A stretch of DNA of 64,000 bases from the NCBI RefSeq assembly GCF_963675455.1, contig NZ_OY776217.1, positions 1,908,001-1,972,000 on the forward strand. Direction: 5' to 3'. Source of the DNA: Emcibacter sp. Lineage in GTDB: Bacteria; Pseudomonadota; Alphaproteobacteria; Sphingomonadales; Emcibacteraceae. Positions 51,544-60,217 of this stretch are shown here, piece after piece. Position 1 is the first letter of the stretch. Every line of letters starts with the position of its first letter. The notes under the pieces were generated by a model. The model searched no databases. It was not told where the DNA came from and saw only the letters and a program-made list of their open reading frames with translations. Both the position numbers and the translations under genes were made by a program.

Positions 51544-52794
51544 TTAGTCACCTGTGTCGCTGTCGGCTTTGCTGGCCTCCAGGGCCTTCTTGATGTTATT
51601 ACAGGTTTTATCCAGAAGGGAGACGCCTTCGTCGATCTCTTCCGCGGTCACAATCAGCGGCGGCAGGAGGCGCACGGTGTTGTCGCCGGCGCCGACCAGC
51701 ATCAGCCGGTTTTTCAGCGCTTCGCCGACAAATTCCGGAACCGGGGTTTTCAGCTTGAGGCCGAGCATCAGGCCCTTGCCCCGGACCCGGTCAATTACTT
51801 CCGGGTAGCTGGAGCCGAGCTTGACCAGCGCCTTGCGCAGCTCGTAAGACATCTGGTTGACATGGTCGAGAAATCCGTCCGACAGGACCACATCCAGCAC
51901 CGCATTGCCGACCGCCATGGCCAGCGGGTTGCCGCCATAGGTCGAGCCGTGGGTGCCGGCCTTCATGCACTGTGCAACCTTGTCGGTGGCCATGCAGGCG
52001 CCCATGGGGAAGCCGCCGCCGATGCCCTTGGCCGTGGCGAGGATATCCGGGGTGATGGTGCTGTCCTGGTGGGCGAACAGTTTGCCGACCCGGCCCATGC
52101 CGCACTGGACCTCGTCAAACATCAGCAGGATGCCGTGCTTGTCGCAAAGCTTGCGCAGGATTTCCAGGTTTTCGGTGGACACCGGACGGATGCCGCCTTC
52201 GCCCTGCACCGGCTCGATCAGGATGGCCGCTGTTTCTTCGGTAATGGCTTCTTCCACTTCGCTCATGTCTTTGTAGAAAGGTACATGGTCGAAACCTTCC
52301 ATCATCGGGCCGAAGCCCTTGATCAGTTTCTCTGATCCCGCCGCGGCGATGGTGGCCAGGGTCCGGCCGTGGAAACAGCCCTCGAAGGTGATCACCCGGT
52401 AACGATCGGGATTGCCGTTGTCATTATGGTATTTGCGGGCCATCTTGATGGCGCATTCCATGGCTTCCGCCCCGGAATTGGTGAAAAACATGCTGTCGGC
52501 GAAACATTCCTTCGTCAGCCGTTCGGCCAGACGTTCCTGTCCCTCGATCCGGTACAGGTTGGAGGTATGCCAGATCTTGCCGGCCTGGTCGGTCAGGGCC
52601 TTGACCAGGGCAGGGTGGCAATAGCCGAGGTTGTTGACGCCGATTCCGCTGCCGAAATCGAGGTAACGGTTGTCGTCTTTGTCAAAGGCATAGACGCCTT
52701 CTCCTCGGACAAAAGCGACATCGGCCCGGGCGTATGTGGGCAGCACGGGAGGAACAAAAGTCTGGTCCGTATTATCGCTTTCACTGTTTTTCAT
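51544..52794 (-). CDS. argD: Acetylornithine aminotransferase
   Basis: ArgD is a class-III PLP aminotransferase producing N-acetylornithine (it may also serve in lysine synthesis). The 416 residues contain YLDFGSGIGVNNLGYCHP, FFTNSGAEAMECAIKMAR, FEGCFHGRTLATIAAAG, LMFDEVQCGMGRVGKLFAHQ and the PLP lysine in TATAKGIGGGFPMGA-like DILATAKGIGGGFPMGAC. The first ~18 residues are extra and unconserved. It is the first gene of the argD-argF(-hslO) unit; the 174 bp upstream hold its promoter. Confidence 0.95.
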   Translation of the reverse strand: MKNSESDNTDQTFVPPVLPTYARADVAFVRGEGVYAFDKDDNRYLDFGSGIGVNNLGYCHPALVKALTDQAGKIWHTSNLYRIEGQERLAERLTKECFADSMFFTNSGAEAMECAIKMARKYHNDNGNPDRYRVITFEGCFHGRTLATIAAAGSEKLIKGFGPMMEGFDHVPFYKDMSEVEEAITEETAAILIEPVQGEGGIRPVSTENLEILRKLCDKHGILLMFDEVQCGMGRVGKLFAHQDSTITPDILATAKGIGGGFPMGACMATDKVAQCMKAGTHGSTYGGNPLAMAVGNAVLDVVLSDGFLDHVNQMSYELRKALVKLGSSYPEVIDRVRGKGLMLGLKLKTPVPEFVGEALKNRLMLVGAGDNTVRLLPPLIVTAEEIDEGVSLLDKTCNNIKKALEASKADSDTGD

Positions 52795-52968
52795 GACTGG
52801 CTCTCTACAAGTTGCTAAATCCTGTCCCTTTTACGTCGGGGGGACGGCCCGAAAGAGGCGAAATATCCCCGGAACCTTAGGGCCTGTCAATAAAAAGAAT
52901 ATGACAGCGGGATAATTTTACACATCGAATGAGTTAACGCGTACTTGATAAATAACTTCAGGCTTGTT

Positions 52969-53778
52969 CTATGGTCGGAGCCGATAGCCGGTTTTGATCA
53001 TTCTATAGCAAACCGTCCACAGGATCACGTTGAGGGCGGCAATAAAAAGCACGCCGATCACGGGATCGCCGTCGGACCGGCCGATCATGCCGTAGCGGAA
53101 GCCGTCAATCATATAGAAGAACGGATTGAACTGGCTCAGGGTATGCCAGATGCCGGGCAGCCGGTCGATGGAATAGAAGGTGCCGGACAGGAACGACATG
53201 GGCACAATAATGAAATTATTAATGGCGGTGGATTGTTCGAACTTCTGCGCCCAGATACCGGCAATGACGCCGAGCAGGCTCAGCAGCATGGTGGTGCCGA
53301 CGCCGAAATAGAGGATCGCCCAGATGTGACTGAACGGCAGGTCGACAAACAGGAACATGCTGAGGGTCAGCATGGTCGCCACCAGCAGGCCGCGGGTAAC
53401 CCCGCCCATCACATAGGCAAAGGTCATTTCAGCGGGGCTTAAGGGGGCCAGAAGCACATCGACGATATTGCCCTGCATCTTGGCCGACATGATCGAGGAC
53501 GACGGGTTGGCATAGGCATTCTGCAGCGCCGCCATGATGATCAGGCCGGGCGCGAGGAAAAGCTGATAGGGGATATCGCCGGACACCCGGCTTGATCCGC
53601 CCAGCGCCAGGGTGAAAATGGTCATGAACAGGAAGGTGGTCACCACCGGCGCCAGCACGGTCTGGCCCAGCACCTTGTAAAAGCGCCAGACTTCTTTCCA
53701 GTACAGGGTCCGCACCCCGATCCAGTTGATGCGGCTGATTTTCTTTTCACCAAAAAGCGGCAATTGTTCCTGTGACAT
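52969..53778 (-). CDS. ABC-2 type transporter permease
   Basis: A 269-residue membrane subunit of an ABC-2 exporter, with six predicted helices. The sequence begins with a cytoplasmic segment (GVRTLYWKEVWRFYKVLGQT). The MSAKMQGNIVDVLLAPLSPAEM loop and the late SFLSGTFYSIDRLPGIWHTLSQFNPFFY are characteristic of the NodJ/DrrB-like permease group. No ATPase gene lies next to it in the window, so the partner must be elsewhere. ATG 53778 is preferred to a GTG three bases earlier (GGAAGTG upstream). Substrate unknown. It is divergent from gcrA. Confidence 0.88.
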   Translation of the reverse strand: MSQEQLPLFGEKKISRINWIGVRTLYWKEVWRFYKVLGQTVLAPVVTTFLFMTIFTLALGGSSRVSGDIPYQLFLAPGLIIMAALQNAYANPSSSIMSAKMQGNIVDVLLAPLSPAEMTFAYVMGGVTRGLLVATMLTLSMFLFVDLPFSHIWAILYFGVGTTMLLSLLGVIAGIWAQKFEQSTAINNFIIVPMSFLSGTFYSIDRLPGIWHTLSQFNPFFYMIDGFRYGMIGRSDGDPVIGVLFIAALNVILWTVCYRMIKTGYRLRP

Positions 53779-53934
53779 CACACTTCCATTTATCGCGAAG
53801 GGACCTTTTACAGCAGAAAGAAGCCGGTCGCAAGTAATCCTGTCTTGACTTTTTTCATCACGGCATTAGACAATCTTCCTCTTTAGGCGTTATAGTGCGC
53901 GTTTGAGAATTCGTGATTTGAGGATACAGACACA

Positions 53935-54378
53935 ATGGCCTGGACAGACGAACGGGTAGAGAAACTAAGAGAGCTCTGGGACAAGGGCCTGAGCGCCAGC
54001 CAGATCGCCAAGGAACTTGGCGAAGGCGTGACCCGCAATGCCGTGATTGGCAAGGCCCACCGCATGGGCCTCGCGTCCCGGCCGTCACCGGTGAAGGCGG
54101 ACCCGGCCAAGAAACCGAAGAAGGCGGCGGAGAAACAACCGGCTGCGGTGAAGAAAAAAGCGGCCGGCGGCAAGGTCAGCCTGCTGGAGCTGACCGAACG
54201 CATGTGCAAATGGCCGATCGGCCATCCGGGCGAGCCCGACTTTCATTTCTGCGGCAAGCCGTCACGGCCGGGTTTTCCCTATTGCACCGAGCATTGCGCC
54301 GAGGCCTATCAGGTCCAGCAGCCGCGCCGTGACCGCCGGGCCAACAGGGGCCGGATCAGCGCGACCCCGGTCCGCTAG
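53935..54378 (+). CDS. gcrA: GcrA cell-cycle regulator
   Basis: GcrA is an alphaproteobacterial sigma-70 co-activator that binds GANTC sites methylated by CcrM and drives cell-cycle genes. The 147 residues start MAWTDERVEKLRELWDKGLS and contain the helix-turn-helix SASQIAKELGEGVTRNAVIG, then a Lys/Ala/Pro-rich linker (about 60-83), and a C-terminal domain with MCKWPIGHPGEPDFHFCGKP and YCTEHCAEAYQ, whose cysteines and histidines suggest metal binding and RNA-polymerase contact. It is followed by a strong terminator and is a useful taxonomic marker for the window. Confidence 0.96.
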   Translation: MAWTDERVEKLRELWDKGLSASQIAKELGEGVTRNAVIGKAHRMGLASRPSPVKADPAKKPKKAAEKQPAAVKKKAAGGKVSLLELTERMCKWPIGHPGEPDFHFCGKPSRPGFPYCTEHCAEAYQVQQPRRDRRANRGRISATPVR

Positions 54379-54402
54379 GGATTTCCACAGAGCAGACATG
54401 CG

Positions 54403-54427
54403 AAAGGCGCCAATCGGCGCCTTTTTT
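54403..54427 (+). terminator. Intrinsic terminator after gcrA
   Basis: Perfect stem AAAGGCGCC (54403-54411) and GGCGCCTTT (54416-54424) with AATC loop, followed by a T run to 54427. Marks the left boundary of the AT-rich islet. Confidence 0.92.
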
Positions 54428-54446
54428 GTTGGGAGAGGTAATGAGT

Positions 54447-54560
54447 TTAGCCTGATAGGGTGCTAGCTAGAATTGATGTGCCTGCGGCCCAAATAGTTGC
54501 AATTAATCCAGTTTTGAATTTTTCTCGTCTTTGGGATTTTTTGTTTCTATTTTGTTTCAT
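54447..54560 (-). CDS. Candidate 37-residue single-span membrane protein
   Basis: The frame on the minus strand begins at ATG 54560 with an excellent ribosome-binding site (GGAAGG, 7-10 bp upstream). It encodes a 37-residue peptide: a very basic N-terminal half (MKQNRNKKSQRREKFKTG) followed by one hydrophobic helix (LIATIWAAGTSILAS). A longer frame up to 54731 begins at TTG without such a site and is judged not to be the start. Small basic-plus-hydrophobic peptides include type I toxins and membrane-protein modulators, but nothing here identifies the function. It lies divergent from a PIN-domain-like gene, in AT-rich DNA. Confidence 0.42.
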   Translation of the reverse strand: MKQNRNKKSQRREKFKTGLIATIWAAGTSILASTLSG

Positions 54561-54741
54561 ATTCACCTTCCTTTCTGCTCTAATAGAGCTATGCAAGATT
54601 GATAGTATTCCTGCGAAAGTTAGGGCTGCGAAACAATTCTCCTGCCAGTCCCAGTCTATCAGACCCATCAGGCTAAACTCACAACTCAGTATTATTATGC
54701 ACATATGTATGGCGATTTTATGGAATTTCAAGAGATTTTTG

Positions 54742-55596
54742 ATGAAAATAAAACGTTTTATTCAAAATTACTTCCAAACTTGGCGCATCTATTTTCTCCG
54801 ATGGTATGGAGAATATCTACTCAATAGAAGTATTAAAAATGCCCAAAAGTTTCTTGAGAAGAATGGACCGTTAAAATTACTTGTTGATACGAATGTCTGG
54901 GGAAAGGGAATAAGTCACGAGACAACTTGGATTGACACCGGAACTAAGCTTTGGGGGGGCGTTCATCCTATTCAAACAGGCTATACCGCCCGTATACCTG
55001 TTCACTCCCCTGATAATGAAAGTCGCATTTATAAGGAGATCAGATATTTACCCGGAATAGCCCTTCTCGCTGAAAAAGGGTTGCTGAAGCTATGTACATA
55101 TTCAGAAATAGAAGCAGAAAAATTTCGTCAACCTGTAGGGCGATTTTTAGGATATTATTGCTATGACTTGAATTTATTTGGGCGAACAAGGCCAGAAAAT
55201 TTGGATGGCGTGAAAATATATTCTGGAAATGCCCGAGAGGAACAGTTGCAATACATCAACACTAAAAATGATGAACCATTTCGGTCAATCGTTAATCTGA
55301 TTGGGCAGAAATACAGCTTGGACGCGCACCACATACACACTGCAGAATTATATGAGATGGATTGTTTCCTGAACATAGATTTTAAACTGGGCAACTCCAT
55401 TAAACGGGAAATAAAAAAGAAGCCGCTTTCAGAACTGAAAACTAAAATTGTTTTGCCTTCAGAGCTAGCTGCTATAATTGGACTTAAGCCAATTAACACG
55501 AGAGTTCTGAGTTACAAAGATTCAAGTTTTCCTATCCGGTCTGATCTTTCGCGACCAAAACAGGAAAGAATACCGCCCAAAAAAAGAAAGAAGTAA
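54742..55596 (+). CDS. PIN-domain-like protein
   Basis: A 284-residue protein starting at ATG 54742. After a basic, aromatic N-terminus, residues about 44-215 resemble a PIN RNase domain: LLVDTNVW with Asp49, SEIEAEKF with Glu122/124, and LDAHHIHTAELYEMDCFLNIDF with Asp194 and Asp213 in the spacing of PIN active sites. A C-terminal tail (KPLSEL... PPKKRKK) is basic. PIN nucleases act on RNA, often as toxins (VapC) or housekeeping nucleases. There is no adjacent VapB-like antitoxin. Base composition is markedly AT-rich compared with gcrA and the chemoreceptor gene, suggesting transfer. Further upstream in-frame codons exist but are not supported. Confidence 0.55.
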   Translation: MKIKRFIQNYFQTWRIYFLRWYGEYLLNRSIKNAQKFLEKNGPLKLLVDTNVWGKGISHETTWIDTGTKLWGGVHPIQTGYTARIPVHSPDNESRIYKEIRYLPGIALLAEKGLLKLCTYSEIEAEKFRQPVGRFLGYYCYDLNLFGRTRPENLDGVKIYSGNAREEQLQYINTKNDEPFRSIVNLIGQKYSLDAHHIHTAELYEMDCFLNIDFKLGNSIKREIKKKPLSELKTKIVLPSELAAIIGLKPINTRVLSYKDSSFPIRSDLSRPKQERIPPKKRKK

Positions 55597-55602
55597 ACTA
55601 GA

Positions 55603-55839
55603 TCACTTATCTCCCGCCATATCATCTAAGTTATTGGATGTCCGGCCGTCTGGATTTGTGCGCAAGTGTGTTTTTGCATTTGAAGGTCTGACAACGTGAG
55701 TATTTTCAATCTCACCTCTTTCCGCAATAGGGATAGCCTGCTCTACTGGCGTGAATCGCTGGTTACCTTCAAATAAAACATGTGTGATGTCACCATCGCT
55801 ATCCGCACGTGCATTAACAATTTTACGTTTCTTTGGCAT
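55603..55839 (-). CDS. DUF3892 family protein
   Basis: A 78-residue small protein beginning MPKKRKIVNARADSDGDITHV; the core DITHVLFEGNQRFTPVEQAI, RGEIENTHVVRPSNAKTHLR and NPDGRTSNNLDDM matches the DUF3892 pattern. Function of the family is unknown; its members are common on genomic islands. Start ATG 55839 has CGGAGA upstream. It is convergent with the PIN-like gene, 6 bp between stops, so the two form a compact tail-to-tail pair in the islet. Confidence 0.78.
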   Translation of the reverse strand: MPKKRKIVNARADSDGDITHVLFEGNQRFTPVEQAIPIAERGEIENTHVVRPSNAKTHLRTNPDGRTSNNLDDMAGDK

Positions 55840-56048
55840 TGTGATCTCCGGTTACTTTTCAAGTTGTAGTGATAATTGTACAACAATTCCAAGAATTGAT
55901 GAAACTCTTTTTGTACATGAAAAGTATTCTTTTTGTTCTCATTTGTTTGAGTGAACGTATAATGAAATACATTCCCATTCTCCAATTCCCCGGATTTTAT
56001 GATCTGTAACGCTCTCCCAAACGCTTAAAAAAATCCCCCCATAAAAAA

Positions 56049-56077
56049 CGGCCGCCCTGAGGATTTCAGGGCGGCCG
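56049..56077 (-). terminator. Intrinsic terminator after chemoreceptor gene
   Basis: Perfect 12-bp stem CGGCCGCCCTGA (56049-56060) and TCAGGGCGGCCG (56066-56077), followed on the minus strand by TTTTTTATGG. Ends the porin-sensor-chemoreceptor unit. Confidence 0.92.
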
Positions 56078-56103
56078 GATACAGTTTGACAGAGGGATTA
56101 GAA

Positions 56104-57870
56104 TTAATTGCTGCGGATCTCCCGCAGGAAGTCGGCGACTTCCGTGCCCAGGCCCGTGGCCTGTTTTTCAAGGTCCTCGGAGGCGACCAGGATCTGGTCG
56201 GCGATCTGGTTGGTTTCCTGGGCCACATTGCTGACGTTGGTGACATTCTGGCCCACTTCCTGGGTGCCGTTGGCGGCGGCCAGGGAGTTGCGGCTGATTT
56301 CCTGGGTGGCGGCGGTCTGTTCATGCACCGCATTGGCAATGGAGGCGGAAATATCGCTGATGTTGTTGATGGTGCCGGCAATATGGTTGACAGAGGTCAC
56401 CGCCGACTGGGTGGCGTTCTGGACGTTGGCCACCTGGGCGGCGATGTCGCTGGTCGCCTGGGCGGTCTGGTTGGCCAGGGTTTTTACTTCATTGGCGACC
56501 ACGGCAAAGCCGCGGCCGGCGTCACCGGCCCGGGCCGCCTCGATGGTGGCGTTCAGGGCCAGAAGATTGGTCTGTTCGGCAATATCGTTGATCAGGGTCA
56601 CCACCTGGTCAATCTTGATGGTGGCGTCCGACAGTTCCTGAACCTGTTCGCCAGCCTGGCGGGCTTCATTCACCGCTTCCCGGGAAATGGTGGCGGCCTG
56701 GTTGACCTGGCGGCTGACCTCGGCAATGGAGGCGGCCATTTCCTCGGCAGCTCCGGCGACGGTCTGCACATTTTCCCCGGCCTGGCGGGAGGCATTTGCC
56801 GCCATCCCTGCTTCGGAGGAGGTATCGGTCGAGGCGCGGGAGAGGTTTTTGGCGGTCTCGTTCATTTTTGCCACCGACCTGGTGACATTGCCGAGCACGC
56901 TCATGACCCGGGCTTCGAAACTGTCCGCCAGCTTGCGCAGCATCTCTGTCCGTTCACGGGCGGCCTGCTCCTTGGCGTCTGCTTCCTGCCGGGCGGCTTC
57001 TTCCGCCCGCTCGCGTTTTTCCTGTTCAAGGCGCCGGGCCTGTTCTTCCTCTTCCTGCTGACGACGGCGGGAATCTTCCTGCATCCGGACCATTTGGATG
57101 GCATTGTCCTTGAACACCTGGACGGCGCGGGTCATATCGCCGATATCGTCCCGGCGGCGCAGGCCTTCGATCTCCACATCATTGTTGCCGCTGGCCAGTT
57201 CCCCCATGGAGGATGTCAGCCGGACAAGCGGCCGGGTCAGGACCTTGCTGATTAATACCATCAGTGTCCCGGCCATGATAATGACTGCAAGGACGCTGTA
57301 GATGAACTGGCTGACCTGGGACCGACTGATCGCGTCATTGATCAGGTGGTTGCTCCAGGCGATGGCGATGGTGCCGGTTTTGCTGCCCTTGCTGTCGAAA
57401 ACCGGGGCGGCAATGACGGTATGATCCGTTGTCTCGGAAATGCTGGTATCTCCCTGGGCCAGCTCAAGAATTTTACCCTTCAGGATATCTTTCAGGGTAT
57501 AGCTCATGAGGTCTTTGGCGTTATATTCATCGATCAGTTCGCCGTTGCTGTTGACCGCGGCAAAGGAGGCCAGGGTGGTATTCTCCTCCTCGGTCAGGGG
57601 CATATAGACCCTCTGGATATTTTCCGGTTTGTTAAAGCGGATCGCCAGCGGCAGCTGGGAGGCAATAAGCTGGGTGATGACAGTCGAATCTGCGTGTGAC
57701 TGGTCACTCAGCTCGGCGCTCAGGCGGCCTGACTGGGAAATCGCGAAAAAGCCGCAGAGGGCAACAATACCTATTGTTACTATGGACAGGATCTTTCGCC
57801 CGACCGGCATAGCCGTCAGCAAATTGAGGACTGCGCTGGACCTTTGTTGAAGGTTGGTAAGTTCCGTCAT
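56104..57870 (-). CDS. Methyl-accepting chemotaxis protein
   Basis: A 588-residue transmembrane chemoreceptor. TM1 is near 27-45, a periplasmic sensor of about 140 residues follows with a Cache/PAS-like character (ASFAAVNSNGELIDEYNAKD; VIAAPVFDSKGSKTGTIAIAW), TM2 is at 189-210 and a HAMP domain at about 211-265. A strongly charged coiled coil (267-305) links to the signalling domain, whose tip holds IAEQTNLLALNATIEAARAG and GRGFAVVANEVKTLA, the MCP hallmark. The C-terminus lacks a CheR-tether pentapeptide. Preceded on the same strand by a periplasmic Cache-like gene (37 bp) and a porin gene. Confidence 0.95.
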   Translation of the reverse strand: MTELTNLQQRSSAVLNLLTAMPVGRKILSIVTIGIVALCGFFAISQSGRLSAELSDQSHADSTVITQLIASQLPLAIRFNKPENIQRVYMPLTEEENTTLASFAAVNSNGELIDEYNAKDLMSYTLKDILKGKILELAQGDTSISETTDHTVIAAPVFDSKGSKTGTIAIAWSNHLINDAISRSQVSQFIYSVLAVIIMAGTLMVLISKVLTRPLVRLTSSMGELASGNNDVEIEGLRRRDDIGDMTRAVQVFKDNAIQMVRMQEDSRRRQQEEEEQARRLEQEKRERAEEAARQEADAKEQAARERTEMLRKLADSFEARVMSVLGNVTRSVAKMNETAKNLSRASTDTSSEAGMAANASRQAGENVQTVAGAAEEMAASIAEVSRQVNQAATISREAVNEARQAGEQVQELSDATIKIDQVVTLINDIAEQTNLLALNATIEAARAGDAGRGFAVVANEVKTLANQTAQATSDIAAQVANVQNATQSAVTSVNHIAGTINNISDISASIANAVHEQTAATQEISRNSLAAANGTQEVGQNVTNVSNVAQETNQIADQILVASEDLEKQATGLGTEVADFLREIRSN

Positions 57871-57907
57871 GATTATCCCTTAAGATACTATATGTTGTTT
57901 TGTCTGC

Positions 57908-58486
57908 TCAGAGCATTTCCGCGTTAATGCCGATGGTAATGGCGCCGACCACTTCGCCGGAGGCCGGATCGGAGATCGCTACACTGACTTGTATCTGATA
58001 GGTCTGTGAGGACTCATCAAATTCAACATCGCTCACATGGATGGCGCCTGCACCGGCCTGGAAGGTTTTCTGCCATTTGGCTTCGTCACCCTGCCAGTAA
58101 TCGGACGTCAGATCGCTCTGGCCCACATTCAGGCCCTTGTTGTCCATGGCAAAGATTTCTGTATAGAGCCCCTGGGAATTGTCGCGGATGCCCTTGAGGT
58201 AGCCGGAGACTCCGTTGGCCAGAACCGCCGACGTCATGGCGCCGCCACCGTTTTTTACCTCGGCGCGCCATTCCTTGTCTTTGGCGTCAATGTTGGCCTG
58301 GCCAATAGACGCATTCTGTGCATTCTGGGCCTTGATGCCGGAAATCAGCATATCGTTGTTGATCCAGGACATGGCTTCTTCCTGCACATGAGCCCGGGCG
58401 GCGTCTTCCTGGGCGTTGGCAGTCATGCCGGTGAAGGCAATAATCAATACACAGGGAATAAAGTTCAAAATCTGTTTTATGTTCAT
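57908..58486 (-). CDS. Secreted single Cache-like sensor domain protein
   Basis: A 192-residue exported protein with signal peptide (MNIKQILNFIPCVLIIAF; cleavage near ANA-QED) and one domain. YTEIFAMDNKGLNVGQSDLTS and the ending ISDPASGEVVGAITIGINAE match the PDC/Cache fold of extracellular sensor domains, with the last strand motif of that family. No membrane helix or signalling domain follows, so it is a free periplasmic binding domain. It precedes the MCP gene by 37 bp and may present a ligand to it. This is inferred from gene order; the ligand is unknown. Confidence 0.7.
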   Translation of the reverse strand: MNIKQILNFIPCVLIIAFTGMTANAQEDAARAHVQEEAMSWINNDMLISGIKAQNAQNASIGQANIDAKDKEWRAEVKNGGGAMTSAVLANGVSGYLKGIRDNSQGLYTEIFAMDNKGLNVGQSDLTSDYWQGDEAKWQKTFQAGAGAIHVSDVEFDESSQTYQIQVSVAISDPASGEVVGAITIGINAEML

Positions 58487-58524
58487 TTCAGGCTTCCTTT
58501 GACCTTTGAATTGGAATGGGAGGA

Positions 58525-58554
58525 GGGGACCAGGAACTTCAGTCCTGGCCCCCC
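58525..58554 (-). promoter_or_regulatory. Intercistronic hairpin between porin and Cache-like genes
   Basis: GGGGACCAGGA (58525-58535) and TCCTGGCCCCCC (58543-58554) can pair with a one-base bulge. On the transcript it lies just after the porin stop. No T run follows on the minus strand, so stabilisation of porin mRNA or partial attenuation is more likely than full termination. Confidence 0.45.
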
Positions 58555-58575
58555 GTATAAAATCTTCAGACGGAC

Positions 58576-59889
58576 TTACCAGTCCACATTCAGGCGGAGT
58601 CCGACGACATCTGCCGAATTGGTCCCATTGGCGGCCAGGTCGGATACTTCACTATGGCCATAATCCAGCAGGGCACGGACATAACGGGTCATGTACCAGC
58701 TCAGGCTGGCGATATAACTTTCCTGTTTGCCGCCATAGATACCGCTGTCCGTCAGGTCCAGGGTGTCATAGCGCACGGTCAGCATCCAAAGGCCGGCGCC
58801 GCCGTTTTTACCGAACGGATCTGCCACTTTCGGGCGCCCCCAGGTTCCTTTCTTGAGGTCGATGGGGCGGCTTTCACCGGTGAGCACATATCCCACTTCC
58901 GCATAACCGCCGGAGAAGCTGGCATTTTCCCCCATCAAGCCGGCATCACTGGCGCTCAGGAAGGCATATTCCGCCGCGCCGAAGAAGGAGCCATAGGAGA
59001 AGGCAGCTTCGGCAGCGACAAGGGAATCCTTGTTGGTGCCACTGGCACTGGTCAGGGTGCCGGACTGGTTGGTGATGGCCTTGGCTTTGTAACTGATACT
59101 GTCGTCATTCATATCTCTCAGACGACCGGAAACACCCAGCATCCAGGTTCCACTGTCGGATTTGTTGCCATATGTGGCGCGGGCGGCGGCGATCCAGCCC
59201 TCATCAGTGTTGGAGGTGAATTTGTTGGTGCCCTGGAAAATACCTGTCGTAAAGCTCCAGCCGTCACCACTCGTGCCGGCTTTGATACCCATGGCGCGAC
59301 CGAAGTCGAAGGCGCTTTTAAAGGCCCCGCGTTCCATCAGACTGGTCTGGCTGATGGCCGTATTCCATTCCAGTGAATTGGGAACCTTGCTCTGGCCGAC
59401 GGTAACTGACCAGTCACTCAACTTGAACTGCAGGTAGGCATCCTTGACGCTGACACTGTTGCCCCCGAAGTCGGCTTCAAATTTATATTTGATATTGTCC
59501 GTGGCATTGCCGTCCACACCGAACCAGGCTGCCCGTAGTTTGGTGCCGGAAAAATCAAAGCTATTATTTTCGTCGCTGCCGGTGCTCCAGTCAAGGAAGA
59601 CCCGCCCGCGAACATTAAAGGATAATTCGCCATCCGCGGATTTCAGGGTTGGCGCCGGATCGGAAGAGGCGAAAGTCACCGTCTTGGGGGGAAGCTCCTG
59701 TTTTGCTGCAGCAGTTCCCTGGGCGGTGGCGCCGGTTATTTTACTGACAAGTTCCTCAAGCGCAGCGACGCGGTCCTTGAGGGTGCTGACTTCGGCCTGA
59801 AGTTCATCCCTGGTCTGAGCCAGGCTGGTTGATGACAGGCAGGTGGTGATGAGCAGGGCTGAGCCCGCCATTTTGGTGAAACGCTTCAA
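58576..59889 (-). CDS. Porin (phosphate-selective porin O/P family)
   Basis: A 437-residue outer-membrane porin. Signal peptide with cleavage near SLA-QTR; then an N-terminal coiled coil (TRDELQAEVSTLKDRVAALE) as found in OprO/OprP-like trimeric porins. A 16-strand barrel follows, with SFNVRGRVFLDWSTGSDENN, TKLRAAWFGVDGNA, FKLSDWSVTVGQSKVPNSLE and an end VVGLRLNVDW with a terminal aromatic. Selectivity cannot be read reliably. First gene of the three-gene unit with the Cache-like protein and chemoreceptor; its upstream region is divergent with the amidohydrolase gene. Confidence 0.87.
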   Translation of the reverse strand: MKRFTKMAGSALLITTCLSSTSLAQTRDELQAEVSTLKDRVAALEELVSKITGATAQGTAAAKQELPPKTVTFASSDPAPTLKSADGELSFNVRGRVFLDWSTGSDENNSFDFSGTKLRAAWFGVDGNATDNIKYKFEADFGGNSVSVKDAYLQFKLSDWSVTVGQSKVPNSLEWNTAISQTSLMERGAFKSAFDFGRAMGIKAGTSGDGWSFTTGIFQGTNKFTSNTDEGWIAAARATYGNKSDSGTWMLGVSGRLRDMNDDSISYKAKAITNQSGTLTSASGTNKDSLVAAEAAFSYGSFFGAAEYAFLSASDAGLMGENASFSGGYAEVGYVLTGESRPIDLKKGTWGRPKVADPFGKNGGAGLWMLTVRYDTLDLTDSGIYGGKQESYIASLSWYMTRYVRALLDYGHSEVSDLAANGTNSADVVGLRLNVDW

Positions 59890-60217
59890 CGTAACCTCCT
59901 TATATTCTGATTGATCAGGGTCTTGCCTGGATCGTTATTTGCTAAATAATTAGAACTACCGAATAAAAGAATTTACTTATAAATAGTTAAAGTTTTATAA
60001 ATACAGTAGAAATCAGAATGAAGATCGGTGAAGTCTATGGAAGAAAAGGGAAATATTGAGCTGTTTTGAGTTATTATTAATCGGGTCTTTAGCTTCGTTT
60101 CCCTTTTCCCCGATTACCTATTCCCCCGGATTGTATAATTTGTTAGGCTCTTCCCCAGGGCGCACGAGGCGCCTCCAAAAAGTAGAAAGAGTGAACTCAA
60201 ACCTACGGGGATATTCA
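59890..60217. other. Divergent intergenic region porin / amidohydrolase
   Basis: About 330 bp without a gene. The half near the porin gene (59936-60050) is AT-rich and probably contains its promoter; the other half serves the amidohydrolase gene. No clear operator palindrome was seen. Confidence 0.5.

Noticed and set aside
50316..51593. A 425-residue plus-strand frame over hslO-argF
   Set aside because: It lies over two confidently identified genes on the other strand and matches nothing.
54561..54731. Extension of the small membrane peptide to 94 residues
   Set aside because: The extended frame begins at TTG without a ribosome-binding site, whereas ATG 54560 has a strong one.
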